Origin: Leucogyrophana mollusca
Lineage: Eukaryota > Basidiomycota > Agaricomycetes > Boletales
DNA: 26,063 bases
Assembly: GCA_021014945.1 (NCBI GenBank)
Contig: MU266653.1
Location: forward strand, 1-26,063
Direction of reading: 5' to 3'
Positions 10,816 to 20,996 of this stretch are shown piece after piece (position 1 is the stretch's first letter; each line of letters begins with the position of its first letter). Made by a program: the position numbers and the translations under genes. The notes beneath the pieces were generated by a model. That model made no database searches, was not told the DNA's origin, and was given only the letters and a program-made list of their open reading frames with translations.

Positions 10816-13042
10816 ATGTCTATGCTGGCGGACAACCCTCTTACAGCCCTCGCTGTGGCCTGTGGTGTTGCGTTGGTGGTCAAAAGCCACTGCGCGACCA
10901 GGAAAGACGGGCCTCCGTTGCCACCTGGACCCACACCTTTGCCTATGGTGGGCAATGTGCGTGGAATCGACACAGATGCACCGTGGCTCACTTATAAAGC
11001 ATGGGGGGATACTTACGGTGAGCACCTCGATATCTCGCTTCTTCAGCGCGTTGTCTTATCGTTCTCGCATGCACAGGCGACCTAGTTTATTCCTCTTTGT
11101 TCCGCCAGCATATTATCATCCTCAACTCGGAGCAAGACGCCAGGACTCTGCTGGACCAGCGTTCTCATATCTATTCTGATAGACCTGAACTTGCTACGAA
11201 CGAGCTGTACGAAGCCATATGATTCTGTGAATGTAGGATTGATACTGAGGTGCCTTTTTTGCAGTTTCGGTGTCAGCTGGAATTCCGTGTTCATGAGATA
11301 TGGCCCAAAGTGGCGTATGCACAGGTCCGGTCACTCTATCCACCCAAAATCTAATTGAGATGTTCACTCTGAGCTCGCAACCAACAGGAGGCTGTTTCAC
11401 CAAGCTTTCAGACCCGATGCTTCGCTGTTATATCGCCCTATGCAACTGCGTAAAGGCCATCAACTGATTCTCGACATACTCGAAACCCCGACACAATTTT
11501 TGCACCATCTTCAACAGTGAGTCGGCTACCAGCGGTCGCTAAAATCCCTGATATTGACATCTACATGCAGCCATTCAAGTTCAATCATCATGTCCGCCGC
11601 ATATGGCTACGAAACAGTATCTAATGACGACCCTTACGTTACAATAATCGAAAAAGCTCTTGCAATCCTCCTCGAATATCTGACCCCCCAGGCGTCCGCC
11701 GTCATTGGCGCCTTTCCCTTCCGTGAGTCTTATTTTTGTTGTATTAGCACGCACCTTGACCTTGCCGCAGTTCTTCACCTGCCACCCTGGTTTCCTGGGA
11801 TGTCCATCAAAAAACACGCTGCTGAATCCAAAAAATGCACCAAACAGTGGGTCGAATCTCCGTTCCAATATGTAGAAGAAAGCATAGTAAGTATATATTT
11901 GAGGTGATTGACAACGACTATCATCTGAACTCATAACCTCCGGGCTGCCGGAACTGCGACACCATCCATGGCGTCTAACTACTTGAGGAAATTCCAAGGT
12001 CTGGGTGGCTCAGGGCCAACGACTACAGATATCAAAGAGGTGTCAGCGACCGCCTTTGCAGGTGAACATCTCCTTGTATTCTTCGATCGAGGCTCATTTC
12101 ATTGTCTCGCACGGAACAACTCACAGCTGGGTCTGAAACGGTAAGTCGTGGTTGCTCTCTACAATGAAATGTTCCCATTTTCAACCAACCCCAGACCAAA
12201 TCAACACTGAGTCTCTTCATAATCGCCATGATTCGCCATCCCGACGTGCAAAAACGCGCACAATTCCTGATCGACTCGGTAGTAGGGACGGACAGACTTC
12301 CGACCTTCGAAGACAGACCTTCGCTGCCTTACCTCGACGCAATCTTTCGCGAGGTTCTCAGGTGGTATCCAGTCTTTCCATTAGGTGCGGGCGCCCGATA
12401 TCTTCTAGTCGGGACACATCCAACAACCACTCGGTGTTATTTAGCTCTTCCGCATGCCACTACTCAAGATGACATTTACAAGGGATACCACATACCTAAA
12501 GGTGATTCGCGCACTCATTAGGCACACCTTTTGCTCACATCCCGCCAGGGTCCATGATTATTCCTAACGTATGGTAGGTGATAGATTCCCAGTGATTCGA
12601 CATCGTATTGAAAGCCCTTCACCTCCTAGGGCCATGACACGTGACGAAATCAGATATCCATACGCCTCAGAATTCAGGCCAGAGCGCTTCCTTGACGACA
12701 ACGGAGAACTCACCGACGACACCGTTAGCTTTGCGTGGGGCTTCGGGAGAAGAATATGCGTCGGCCGCTACCTTGCGGAAGCCTCGATTTGGTCCGCAAT
12801 GGCTCTTATACTCGCTACCTTTGATCTTGCAAAGGCAAAAGACAGTGCCGGTCGCGATATCGAGGTCGAGCTGACATCGCCACCGGGGGTTACGATGTTA
12901 GTTTCTTTTGATTCTGGACCGTGGTAACTGCTCACTTTCGTACTTCTCTAGATCTCCTCGTCCGTTTGTGTGCTCAATCACACCACGAGTGCCAGGGATG
13001 AACTCCGAGAAGCTCGCCACACTGATTAGTTTAAGTTCATGA
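10816..13042 (+). CDS. Cytochrome P450 monooxygenase with one defective splice acceptor
   Basis: Thirteen exons: 10816-11017, 11077-11206, 11265-11324, 11388-11516, 11571-11722, 11771-11886, 11944-12061, 12127-12140, 12195-12384, 12445-12501, 12549-12573, 12630-12896 and 12952-13042, giving 516 aa. There is an N-terminal membrane anchor (about residues 9-22) and a proline hinge PPGP (36-39). The I-helix oxygen motif AGSET is at 303-307 and the K-helix ExxR at E360/R363. The FRPERF motif is present, and the heme loop WGFGRRICVG has ligand Cys441. The heme loop has Trp where most P450s have Phe, a tolerated variant. All catalytic landmarks are present and the length is typical. This basidiomycete family resembles O-methylsterigmatocystin oxidoreductase-like P450s; the substrate is unknown. 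The sixth intron (11887-11943) has a good GTAAGT donor but ends in CGG instead of CAG. No nearby acceptor restores the expected protein, so the allele may be poorly spliced. Confidence 0.87.
12127..12140 (+). other. 14-nt micro-exon carrying the P450 I-helix motif
   Basis: This exon is bounded by CACAG on the left and GTAAGT on the right. Together with one base from the previous exon it encodes A-G-S-E-T, the oxygen-activating I-helix motif. Skipping it would remove the motif and shift the frame. Inclusion is supported by frame on both sides and by the family motif. Confidence 0.8.
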
Positions 13043-13557
13043 ACCCATGAGGTGCCGCGGCCGGGAGGTCGCTTCAACCTCAAAAGCTCCTCGCCGCAAT
13101 TATCGTTTCAGCCTTGGTCTACCGTTTCACGAACTCTCACGAATTGATTTCTGCACCGTCTACGTACCACAACAGATATCGTGTTCGATTTTGACTCCCT
13201 GTTAGGGGGAGTGATTACCGGTCCTTCGTCAGTTAATTCTGCCCTTCTAATCTAGCAATGTAACTACTTGCATAGTTATGGACCATTTAGGGGCCAATAC
13301 CCCTGGAAGCAGGCCCTCCATCCTTTCTGCCGTCAGCTTGAATATTGATCGTAATGCAGCCTCCAGCTATATCACAGCAATGGACCAAGCCCACAGTTTG
13401 GATGTAATCGTCCGAAATTTATTGGATATTATAATGTCTGTCTTATCCAGGAAACCGACTGTAGCTATATAGGGCATCCAGAAGAGCCTAAAATTCATCG
13501 AAGCTGGATTGTCGGTCAGTAATCTGTCACTGCTTCGGAAGGAGATGGGTTGTTGAC
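13043..13557. other. Convergent 3' region between the P450 and Serinc genes
   Basis: About 515 bp between two converging genes, expected to hold both 3' UTRs. The short open frames here have no recognisable product and I see no repeat or RNA gene. Confidence 0.5.
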
Positions 13558-15409
13558 TTACCGATCGGGCATAAGCACCGGAGCAAGGAGACTCCAAGCG
13601 TACAATAACATGCACACCCAGCTAGAAACGACCCGCATCCACATTGCAGTCTCGGAACGCCCGATGTAGACGACTTCGTCCGATTGTGTAGAGCCTGGTT
13701 CGGTAGATACGACGTTCCTATGCGAAAACTGATGAAACACGCAAACTAGAAGGCCTTGGTGTAGCTTACCAGTCTGTGAGGAGCATGGCTACATACATCG
13801 CTCCAATCGCGAAGATGACGTGGAACCATGAGTACTGTTGATTCTGAAGTCAGCTTCCAATAGAATAAGAGCGGAAGTGGTCTCACGTTGTAACGAGTTC
13901 CGGAACGTTCATCGTCCTTCGCTTCGCCGTAGTCGTCATCATCGTCCTCATCTTCTTCCTCATTCAGTGCAGAAGCAGGGATGGCTCTGCACGAAAATTT
14001 GTCAGCCTTGTGAACCACCCAGAGGTAGGTGATGTCGCGTACCCAGCTTCGACAGCGGCCAAAAGAGCCTGATACCTTGGAGATTCCGTTCGCCCAGGTT
14101 GAGTGCTCACGACGCCCATCTCCGCGTGCGGGCTATCATCGATAGGCAACTGCACTGCTCCACCCTTCTTTCCTTTCCCAACCAATGCCCGGCTTTGGGT
14201 TGCCGCCCGACTAGTAGAATACGCGATCGCCAGAAAAGTAAAAATAGCGCCGAGAACAACCGTCGTCGTACGAGTCTTTGCGGGAGCACCGCCGTTGCGG
14301 CTCAGGGGGTTGCACGACTCGTGAGCGTGGTTGCTCACAGCGGATACAATAAGATACGTGCAATACGCCGCCACCATCCCGGACTGTGCCAGACCAGAGC
14401 GGGGGTTGTATTCCTGGACAGTCGGATGTACGCACATTATGGTGATGATAACGCAGAGCACGAGGTTGAAGGATATGAAGAACCTGTTGAGGGTGCATCC
14501 GGAGCTTGCGAAAAAGGCGTAGAGAACACCGGTCAGCACGATGGTGGCGATGTACGTCGTCGCAGTCGACCCAATGAGGATCCATTGCCACAAGTTGGAA
14601 CTTGAGTTCTCCCAGTTTTCGAGACAGGTCTCGGACCACGAGTGGGCGAAATCGACGAGAAGGACCAGGCCGAGAAGAATAAAGATTGTGGCGCCAATGA
14701 GCGAGACATAATTACCCCAGAAGATGAAGAAACCGTTTGGAATAAAGAATGAAACGACCACCAGGAGTATCCATAGAAGGACTTTGGGGCCCCACCAGCT
14801 ATGATAGAGTCAGGAGTGTCAACGTGCGGGGACAAACTTGAGCGGCCTACCCGTTCTGAATAGAAGCTCGCTTATCCCGCGACTCCTTGACACCGATGAG
14901 TGAGGCACTCAGGATCGCGTGGAAGAGAGACAGTGCGAAACATATGCGATGGACCTACATAGTCGCGTTCAGCTCTATTACACACATATACGAGCATAGA
15001 ACATACAGCTAATACACCGTAGCAGTTACCTTCCTCACAATCCATCTTGATATAATCATAGCTCCATTCTTCGATCTTGCGCACCGCAAATGGCGTCTTC
15101 ATGAGCCAGGCGAGTAGCGAATTCAGGATGAATATAATCTGGTCCCCATGACGTCAGACCTGCCGTCGCAACGTATGTGGTAGAGGAAGACTCGCCGCAA
15201 ATCCTACTCTCGTCGCGATAGAGGAATTGCAGTTGCAAGATTTACAGAACATTGAGGCTAATTGTGTTCCGGTGTGAACTGGGTACCAAGGCAAGCCATA
15301 TACGGAGCTTACCAGCAGTGGAGGTAAAGCAGAAGGCTACACCCGCAAGACATGATGTAGCAATCGTGCCTAACGTGCCAGCAAGGGGGATAGAGAGTAA
15401 GAGGCCCAT
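13558..15409 (-). CDS. Serine incorporator family protein (Serinc/TMS1)
   Basis: Minus-strand exons are 15409-15313, 15257-15196, 15138-15007, 14954-14851, 14798-14043, 13986-13887, 13834-13770 and 13717-13558, giving 491 aa. The order of conserved segments is that of Serinc/TDE1/TMS1. They are SIPLAGTLGTIATSCLAG, the Cys-rich CKSCNCNSSIATRVGFA, NSLLAWLMKTP, MDCEEGNCYGVLAVHRICFA, GWWGPKVLLWILL, FFIPNGFFIFWGNYVSLIGA, VLLVDFAHSWSETC, NPRSGLAQSGMVAAYCTYL and, near the C-terminus, YNYSWFHVIFAIGAMYVAML then LTDWNV. About ten or eleven helices are expected. An acidic loop (EEEDEDDDDD) precedes the last two. The yeast member is Tms1, a vacuolar membrane protein; animal members act as lipid scramblases, and a role in serine-derived lipids was once proposed. 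The second intron (15195-15139) has a GC donor (GCGAGT) with an AG acceptor. Confidence 0.92.
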
Positions 15410-16750
15410 CGTGGCCAAGGACAAGTGTTGTTCGCAGCGGTTCGCAGTAACCTCCAGACGTAGCGTACGGTGGGGTCTGCATTTGGGTATATATTCCCAC
15501 AATCAGGACTCAGTCCATCTCCAGTACTTGACATTCACCCAGCCAAACCCCAACAGGAACAACCTACATCCATGCTTGATTTTCGCATCTGGGCAGCCCA
15601 GGCTGGGACGTCAAAAGAGGAGAACGTGCGTTTTCATCATTGATTGACAGTCCGAACGTTACAGTTACCAAAAGACTAACACCAAGAAACTGACGAAGAT
15701 ATTTCGCGCGGGACCTTTGCTGTAACATCCACACTCAAATTCGTTGTTATAAGTCACCGCCACGGCCCAAGTTACGTGCAGGTGCTTTCCCGCCTTCTCG
15801 CCCACATAGGCTCAAGGTAAGCTGCCAGTGAAGACCAGACGGAAAATCGCATTGGTGCCTGAGACTCAGAGTTGGAATTAGCGGAATTGTTCAGAATGTC
15901 GTGGTGGCTTAGGGTGGCTTCCTGCAAACCCGGTACTAACACCGCTTCACGGAATTTAAGATCCCCACAGCTGTTCCCGAAGCCCACACCGTACGCATTG
16001 AATCTGCCACCCCTCGGCAATACGAAGGCCTTAGCGACCACCAAGCCTTCAGGCACTGGATCCCATGACGTATTGGGGTGGCGGGAGTGGTGTGGTTGAA
16101 AGCGGTATCAGCGGGTGGGTGTGAGATGGACCTGCGAGGTCGAGGGAGGGGCCGTGTCGTACGTTGTACCATAAGGCAAACGGCTGGACGCCTGGGGGAT
16201 ATCTTCTGCTGCGAAATGCGTAGTCCGTGATAGCCCGGTCAGATGACGTGCGAACGTTGGACGACTCGGGAGGTGTTCGAGGGTTGGCAGATGGGTGGTT
16301 CCATTTTGGCATAGTCCGAACGGGAACATACGTGGCGAGAAGGGATACTTAGGGGCGGCGCGTTCATTGCCTCCACACACTGCACATTTGACATATGCGC
16401 ACAGCTGGAGCTGCGAATTTGACTGGTACAGCGGAAAATCATTCAGCTTGACTCGTATCGTAAAGTACGACGCTTGCGTCACCTTGGCTTACGAAGGCGA
16501 TGTTCGCACTCCAGGGCTATAATTGAATCTTACAGTTGCTATTGGTGTTAAGAAAATCCCCTCATGATCACAAAGTAGCGTTAAGTGGAAGGACAGCTTT
16601 GCATGGAGGCTGGGTGGGTTTTTGAAGTTGATTTTTGGCACATATATGCAAATAGCCGTGAACAGCTTCAAAAAAATGAGTAAGCCAGTCACTTAATAAG
16701 AACATTGTAACGGACACGTACGCAGACAGAACTTGACGTACTCGCGAGCA
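15410..16750. other. Gene-poor stretch between Serinc and the conserved unknown protein
   Basis: About 1.34 kb. I looked for spliced or single-exon genes on both strands. I found only overlapping open frames of 60-125 codons with irregular composition and no family motif. The part next to 15409 should hold the Serinc promoter, and the part next to 16751 the 3' end of the following minus-strand gene. A lineage-specific small gene cannot be excluded. Confidence 0.4.
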
Positions 16751-17725
16751 TCAAACAGCCCAGTACACGTCTATCGTTGCCTTCTCCGCGTGACATGTCC
16801 AAAGATGTAATCCATCCGGGCGGGCCCTCATTCGCAGCGTGATACAATCTCCGACCGATAAGTTGCGGACAAAGGTCCCGTCCAGAGACTGCCAGCCCTG
16901 GCCCTTCAGGTCCGCTTCGACAGCTTGAGCAGAGCCTTGCTCTATGTAATCGCGGTGATGCCACGTAACGACGTGGTGGTGAGTCCTGGTGCTAGCGTGG
17001 ACATTCCTTTGGATATGTCTGGGAGAAGGGGTAGTAGGAGTGTTGTCATCTGCGTTACTGCAGATAAATTTGGGATGCTCCGACCACAGGCGAGAGGAAT
17101 CGGTCGTCAACAAAGAGCTGGGCCAAGGGATATCCTTTCCGCTATGAAAATTGAGTTTCGGGGTTTCGACACAAGCATCAAACCAGGAGTATGATTCTCT
17201 GTAGGTGGAGTGATTCGCGACATCGGGTGAATATCCTTGATCCCTGCTCCAGATCTGAAACTCGATCATCCTACAGGGATGGTTTCCTCTTGGTGGAGCC
17301 CACTGCGAACTGCCCGCATCCACGGGAACCGTCCCCAATACAAGCTCCCGCATGTCGTTGCCACCACCGATATCGCCTTCGCTCCCGGGCACCGCCAATG
17401 GCAGCGTCCGGACGTACATCTTGTCTCTCGAACGGACTCCGTCGGTTATATAATTGGGCACGCTGACGTGCCCCTGTACGGTGACAGAGCTGTGAGCCCA
17501 ATACCAGGCATCGTCCAAGATTTGGTCTATGAGTTCAATCGGGAGTCGAGGAGTGAGTTGGGCAAGATACTTCTTGACGTGAATTATATCTGCGATGCTA
17601 GGTCTGTGCCCACGGTAGGACACAGTAGCGGGGGCTGTCGGAGGCTGCGAGTTTGGCGAGGGACGATGGTTGTCCGGTATACGAGGCCCTGCCTTGGTCC
17701 TGGCCATGGTGCGTTTTATGCTCAA
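16751..17725 (-). CDS. Conserved fungal protein of unknown function, F-box-like N-terminal segment
   Basis: A single uninterrupted frame of 324 codons, the only intronless long gene in the window. Two starts compete: ATG 17725 and ATG 17707, the latter with the better context (MARTKAGP). After a Pro/Ser-rich leader, residues about 60-75 read LPIELIDQILDDAWYWA, like the first helices of an F-box. The middle carries MIEFQIWSRDQGYS and TYRESYSWFDACVE. The C-terminus carries VVTWHHRDYIE, LDGTFVRNLSVGDCITL and ATIDVYWAV. I recall this architecture as a widespread agaricomycete and ascomycete hypothetical family whose C-terminal motif recurs, but no function is established. If the F-box reading is right it would be a substrate receptor for an SCF ubiquitin ligase; this is inference. 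It lies 186 bp downstream of SRA copy A on the same strand. Confidence 0.75.
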   Translation of the reverse strand: MSIKRTMARTKAGPRIPDNHRPSPNSQPPTAPATVSYRGHRPSIADIIHVKKYLAQLTPRLPIELIDQILDDAWYWAHSSVTVQGHVSVPNYITDGVRSRDKMYVRTLPLAVPGSEGDIGGGNDMRELVLGTVPVDAGSSQWAPPRGNHPCRMIEFQIWSRDQGYSPDVANHSTYRESYSWFDACVETPKLNFHSGKDIPWPSSLLTTDSSRLWSEHPKFICSNADDNTPTTPSPRHIQRNVHASTRTHHHVVTWHHRDYIEQGSAQAVEADLKGQGWQSLDGTFVRNLSVGDCITLRMRARPDGLHLWTCHAEKATIDVYWAV

Positions 17726-17911
17726 AATTGCGGGCCACGCAGGCCATGCCTGCGTGCATCAGAATGACTAATACGGCCCCTTTAGGCAAGTGTTGTAGTT
17801 ACAGATTTCCGTATTAGTTTTCCACCCGCTGCGGTTTCAAAACGTGAGGCCGCCTCACCATCGATTGCAATCGTCCTATCTCATTTTTAGTTGTGGCCCG
17901 TGGTGCTGACA

Positions 17912-19231
17912 TCATTCCCCTGGGGGCACGGGCCCTATCGACACGACAGGGAACTTCCTCTTCTTTTTCTTCCTTCTCCGTCTCTTCTTCGCCACCACTC
18001 CTTCTATGTCTGCGGCGGCGCTTTCTCCCGCCGGTGATTGCATTTCCGAGTGTGTCCGCTTCTTTCTTTCTTCTTCCCTAGTCGCCGAGATCCCACTCTC
18101 CGAGGTACCCCCCGCTTCTGGTAGGGGGGGCTGGCCCGGAAGCCTCTACAGAAAGATACGGGCCTTCATCGGGCACGAAACCAACCGGCTTGCCTTACTC
18201 ACCTCCAGCCGATATCTACATATCTTGAACCCATTTTCCGTCTGCTCTTTCCAGGCCTTCGGTTGTCGGTATGGAGTCAGTACAACGACACAGACGAGGT
18301 GGTCGTCTCACATCTTTGACGGTGTACAAGCCGTCATAACGATACCTGTTATCAGTGAGCCCAAGGTCAACCAACAAAACAGGCGAACTTGCCCGAAGGC
18401 GGGAGCATATTTGGATACGGTCTTCCAGCTCCTAATCACGCGGACCGGGTTTCCCGTTTCCCGTGAAACCTGCTGTAGCCTTAAGAACAGCAGATCTCCA
18501 AGCGAATTGGATTGCGCACATAAAGGGACATGTTTCCGAAGTCAGACCATTGTTGGTCGCGAACTTGTGGTCCAGTGCGCCGCTGCAGATCAGGAATGAT
18601 AGCCACAATTAAGCTTATCTCTTCGTCCTCTTCATGACGCACTTACACGTTTCCCACTTTTGGGATCGTAATGTTCGAAGCCGCCTTATAGAGTGTACGA
18701 TAAGAAAATGTATTTTATTGACCAAAATCGTGCCTTACATACCTGAACCAGTGTAAATGCTGCAGCGAGTATTCCGTTCGTAAATGACCAAAGAGAGTCA
18801 GATGGTAGAGGGAAGATTTTTACACAGTTTCCCCAAAGTCGCTGTCGTATTTGTACAAATTTGATATCGCAATCGAGTAGCAGCCATCGTCTTTACTGCC
18901 GTGGATCCCCTGCATGGGTACTCTGTGCACTGGACACTCAGCTCTTTACAAACAAATCAGCTAAGGTGAAGCCGAGTCTGCTGTGGTACACACCGTGAGC
19001 TCCAGGTGTCTCCAACTTCCACACCGGGTATACTCCCGAATGTCTTACTGCGAGCGAAGGGTGAGCTTTACTGTTGTGTAACCCAACTGTTAATCCAACA
19101 CACGCGAACTTCAGCAGTCGTTCATTCCTTTGCTTTCGCTCTTGTTCTTCCTTCTGAATTTCCGCGATGGAACTGGCAGCGCACTCGGCTGTAGCGGTTA
19201 TCGTTCCATCGGTAGGCAAGACCGTCAGCAT
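17912..19231 (-). CDS. SRA/YDG-domain protein, copy A
   Basis: Ten exons on the minus strand: 19231-19104, 19047-18994, 18943-18824, 18759-18743, 18684-18647, 18582-18520, 18472-18393, 18345-18312, 18256-18203 and 18145-17912, giving 273 aa. The SRA domain spans about residues 44-205. It contains FGSIPGVEVGD, GIHG (73-76), GCYSIAI, YKYDSDFGE, VIYTGSGG (101-108), VRDQQWSDFGNMSL, GNPVRVIRS, KYAPAFG, YRYDGLYTV (168-176, the YDG motif) and ICRYRLE. A charged helical stretch lies before the domain. A strongly basic tail follows it (residues 249-260, twelve Lys/Arg in a row), a likely nuclear signal. SRA domains bind methylated or hydroxymethylated CpG by base flipping. Here the domain stands alone, with no RING, PHD or methyltransferase. 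The seventh intron (18392-18346) has a GC donor (GCAAGT). The protein is about two-thirds alike to copy B inside the domain by eye. Confidence 0.9.
18743..18759 (-). other. 17-nt micro-exon of SRA copy A
   Basis: Encodes the ATT-TAC-ACT-GGT-TCA part of the VIYTGSGG motif. The exon sequence is identical to the corresponding micro-exon of copy B at 20473-20489. It is flanked by GCTGCAG and GTATGT, and frame is right on both sides. Confidence 0.85.
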
Positions 19232-19569
19232 GCTGAGCCTAGCAGTAAATAGTCTTAAGAGATGTGTTCGTTCCCTTCAAAGGAGGCATCCTTTTGGTAC
19301 TGCGTCGTAGGCCCCCGGATCAGCGTGCTCAAACATGAGGCGAGTGCCAAGGAAACCAACACATGTAGATTCAGAGAGCAAGTGATCGGTCACCTGAGGC
19401 GAATCCTCACTGCAGCTATATGTAGTTTTCAAATGAGGCTTAGTTGTATTGACTTTAACATAATGCCGAGTATCAGATGTAAGTTTACCTAGACTCGTAA
19501 TCACATCTCCCATTTCATAACGCTGCGTTTGCAGAACATATCAAGCCCGTCTGGGCTTAATCTCGGGTT
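19232..19569. other. Spacer between the two SRA genes
   Basis: 338 bp holding the promoter of copy A and the 3' UTR of copy B. I see no gene and no obvious remnant of a third copy. Confidence 0.45.
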
Positions 19570-20996
19570 CTAGGAAAGCCGCCGTAGCCGGTGTAAACGC
19601 TGAAGAGGGTAGTTCTCCCAGTCGTCTTCCTCAAGAGATGATGACCCCGGACGGGGCTGCACCATTTCTGGGGAACCGACAGGCATTGACGATGACGGGT
19701 CCTTCTTTCTCTTCTTCTTCGGCGTGTCTTCTGTGTCAGTGTCCGTGCTTCCAGATGGCATTTCCAAGATCCTCCTCTGCTCTATGGCACTCAACGTGGA
19801 CGCGATTGCATCGGCGGAGATATCCCCCCCGGCAGCTCGACGTAGAGGTAGAGGCGGTTGACCAGGAATGCGCTGCAGGGTATGAGCCTTCAGCTTATAC
19901 AGAAGCATGTGGGCTGCTCACCTCTAATCGGTATCTACATATGATGAGTCCATCATCGTTCTTTTCTTTCCAAGCCTTTATGCACGAAAATTCAACAACA
20001 TAAAATGCGGCGGCGGAGTGGAAAAAACACTCACATCCATGACGGTATATAGCCCATCATAGCGATAGCTGCCAGAAGGTAGCTCAGTATAAACCTTAAC
20101 CGATGGAAAGACAGGCGCACCCTTCTGCCGGAGCAAACGGGGACACCACCTTCGAGCTCCTAATAACGCGGACAGGGTTTCCGGTCTCTACCGAAAGCTG
20201 TTCCGAAGTGAGAATGCGTCAGTGGGAGTAAGTAGTAATACTCACGAAGAGGGACTCGTTGCCTTGGTCAGTCCAATTCTGGTCGCGTGTCTGTGGCCCG
20301 TTGAACCACCCCTACAATCAGGTATATTAGATAAAGAGATAAATCCTTGCACGTAATTCTGCTCACCCATCTCCTGGGTCGTTTTCCGGGCACGTGTTCG
20401 ATGAGTTGTTCACGACCGCCTCATCAAAACTAAATTGACACAAATGTGTCATCGGGAATGATTGAAACCTACCTGAACCAGTGTAAATGCTTAATGGACA
20501 AGAGTGGGTATCCGAGTCAGTGATCATTAAGATGAGCCTTTCAGGGGGATACTTACACAGTCTCACCAAAATCTCTATCATCTTTGTAGACTTCTGAAAT
20601 CGAGAGGACGATGGAATAGCAACCGCTGTATTTGCTGCCATGGATTCCGGCGGTGGACATCCGATGCACCCCCGCAGCACAGCATTGAATCCTGTCGCAC
20701 CATGAAGCTGACATGAGGGATGGGGGGGCTATGATTTGTAACAATTCTCACCGAGACTCCCAGTGGTCTCCGACCGAGATTCCAGGGATATTGCCGAACT
20801 CCTGGCTGTGAACGAGGGGTAATTCGACCTATCATGCAGCCGAACTTAAGGGTCCTACGCACGCAACCTTCAGCGCTTGTTTTCTTTCCCGTCTGGCTTC
20901 CGCATCAATGACTTTCTTCGGGGGTGAGCCTAGCAGGGTGTCTGTGGAGGGACTCGGGGAAGAGTCAGTTGTAGGGCTGGGAGAAGACATGCTCAT
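19570..20996 (-). CDS. SRA/YDG-domain protein, copy B
   Basis: Ten exons on the minus strand: 20996-20863, 20805-20752, 20691-20557, 20489-20473, 20419-20367, 20311-20246, 20197-20121, 20068-20035, 19975-19922 and 19872-19570, giving 308 aa. A second ATG lies six bases in (20990). The SRA domain covers about residues 46-217. It contains FGNIPGISVGD, GIHG (78-81), GCYSIVL, YKDDRDFGE, VIYTGSGG (108-115), TRDQNWTDQGNESL, GNPVRVIRS, PFAPAEG, YRYDGLYTV (180-188) and ICRYRLE. The N-terminus is Ser/Thr/Pro-rich. The C-terminal tail has a nuclear-signal-like KKKRKK (260-265) and acidic Ser-rich segments. All nine introns fall at the same place and phase as in copy A, and exons 2, 4, 8 and 9 have identical lengths, proving tandem duplication. 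Expected role: nuclear binding of modified cytosine. It is divergent from luciferase-like gene 1. Confidence 0.9.
20473..20489 (-). other. 17-nt micro-exon of SRA copy B
   Basis: Identical in sequence to the micro-exon of copy A, although the flanking introns differ. Flanked by CATTAAG and GTAGGT. Needed to make the VIYTGSGG motif. Confidence 0.85.

Noticed and set aside
11077..11324. An in-frame stop in the P450 after TNELYEAI, suggesting a broken gene
   Set aside because: The stop lies inside an intron that starts GTACGA at 11207 and ends at 11264; splicing gives the expected TNELFGVSWNSVF.
14099..14605. A 168-codon open frame on the plus strand
   Set aside because: It lies entirely antisense to exon 5 of the Serinc gene and is a frame shadow.
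15410..16750. Possible small genes in overlapping minus-strand frames
   Set aside because: Frames of 60-125 codons overlap in several phases and show no motif or consistent splice structure.
17237..17767. A 176-codon plus-strand open frame
   Set aside because: Antisense shadow of the intronless conserved gene at 16751-17725, whose frame carries recognisable motifs.
17912..19231. SRA copy A as a pseudogene, because the frames are broken and stops appear in every unspliced reading
   Set aside because: Once the introns are placed as in copy B, including the 17-nt exon and the GC donor, all ten exons join in frame with every domain motif present.
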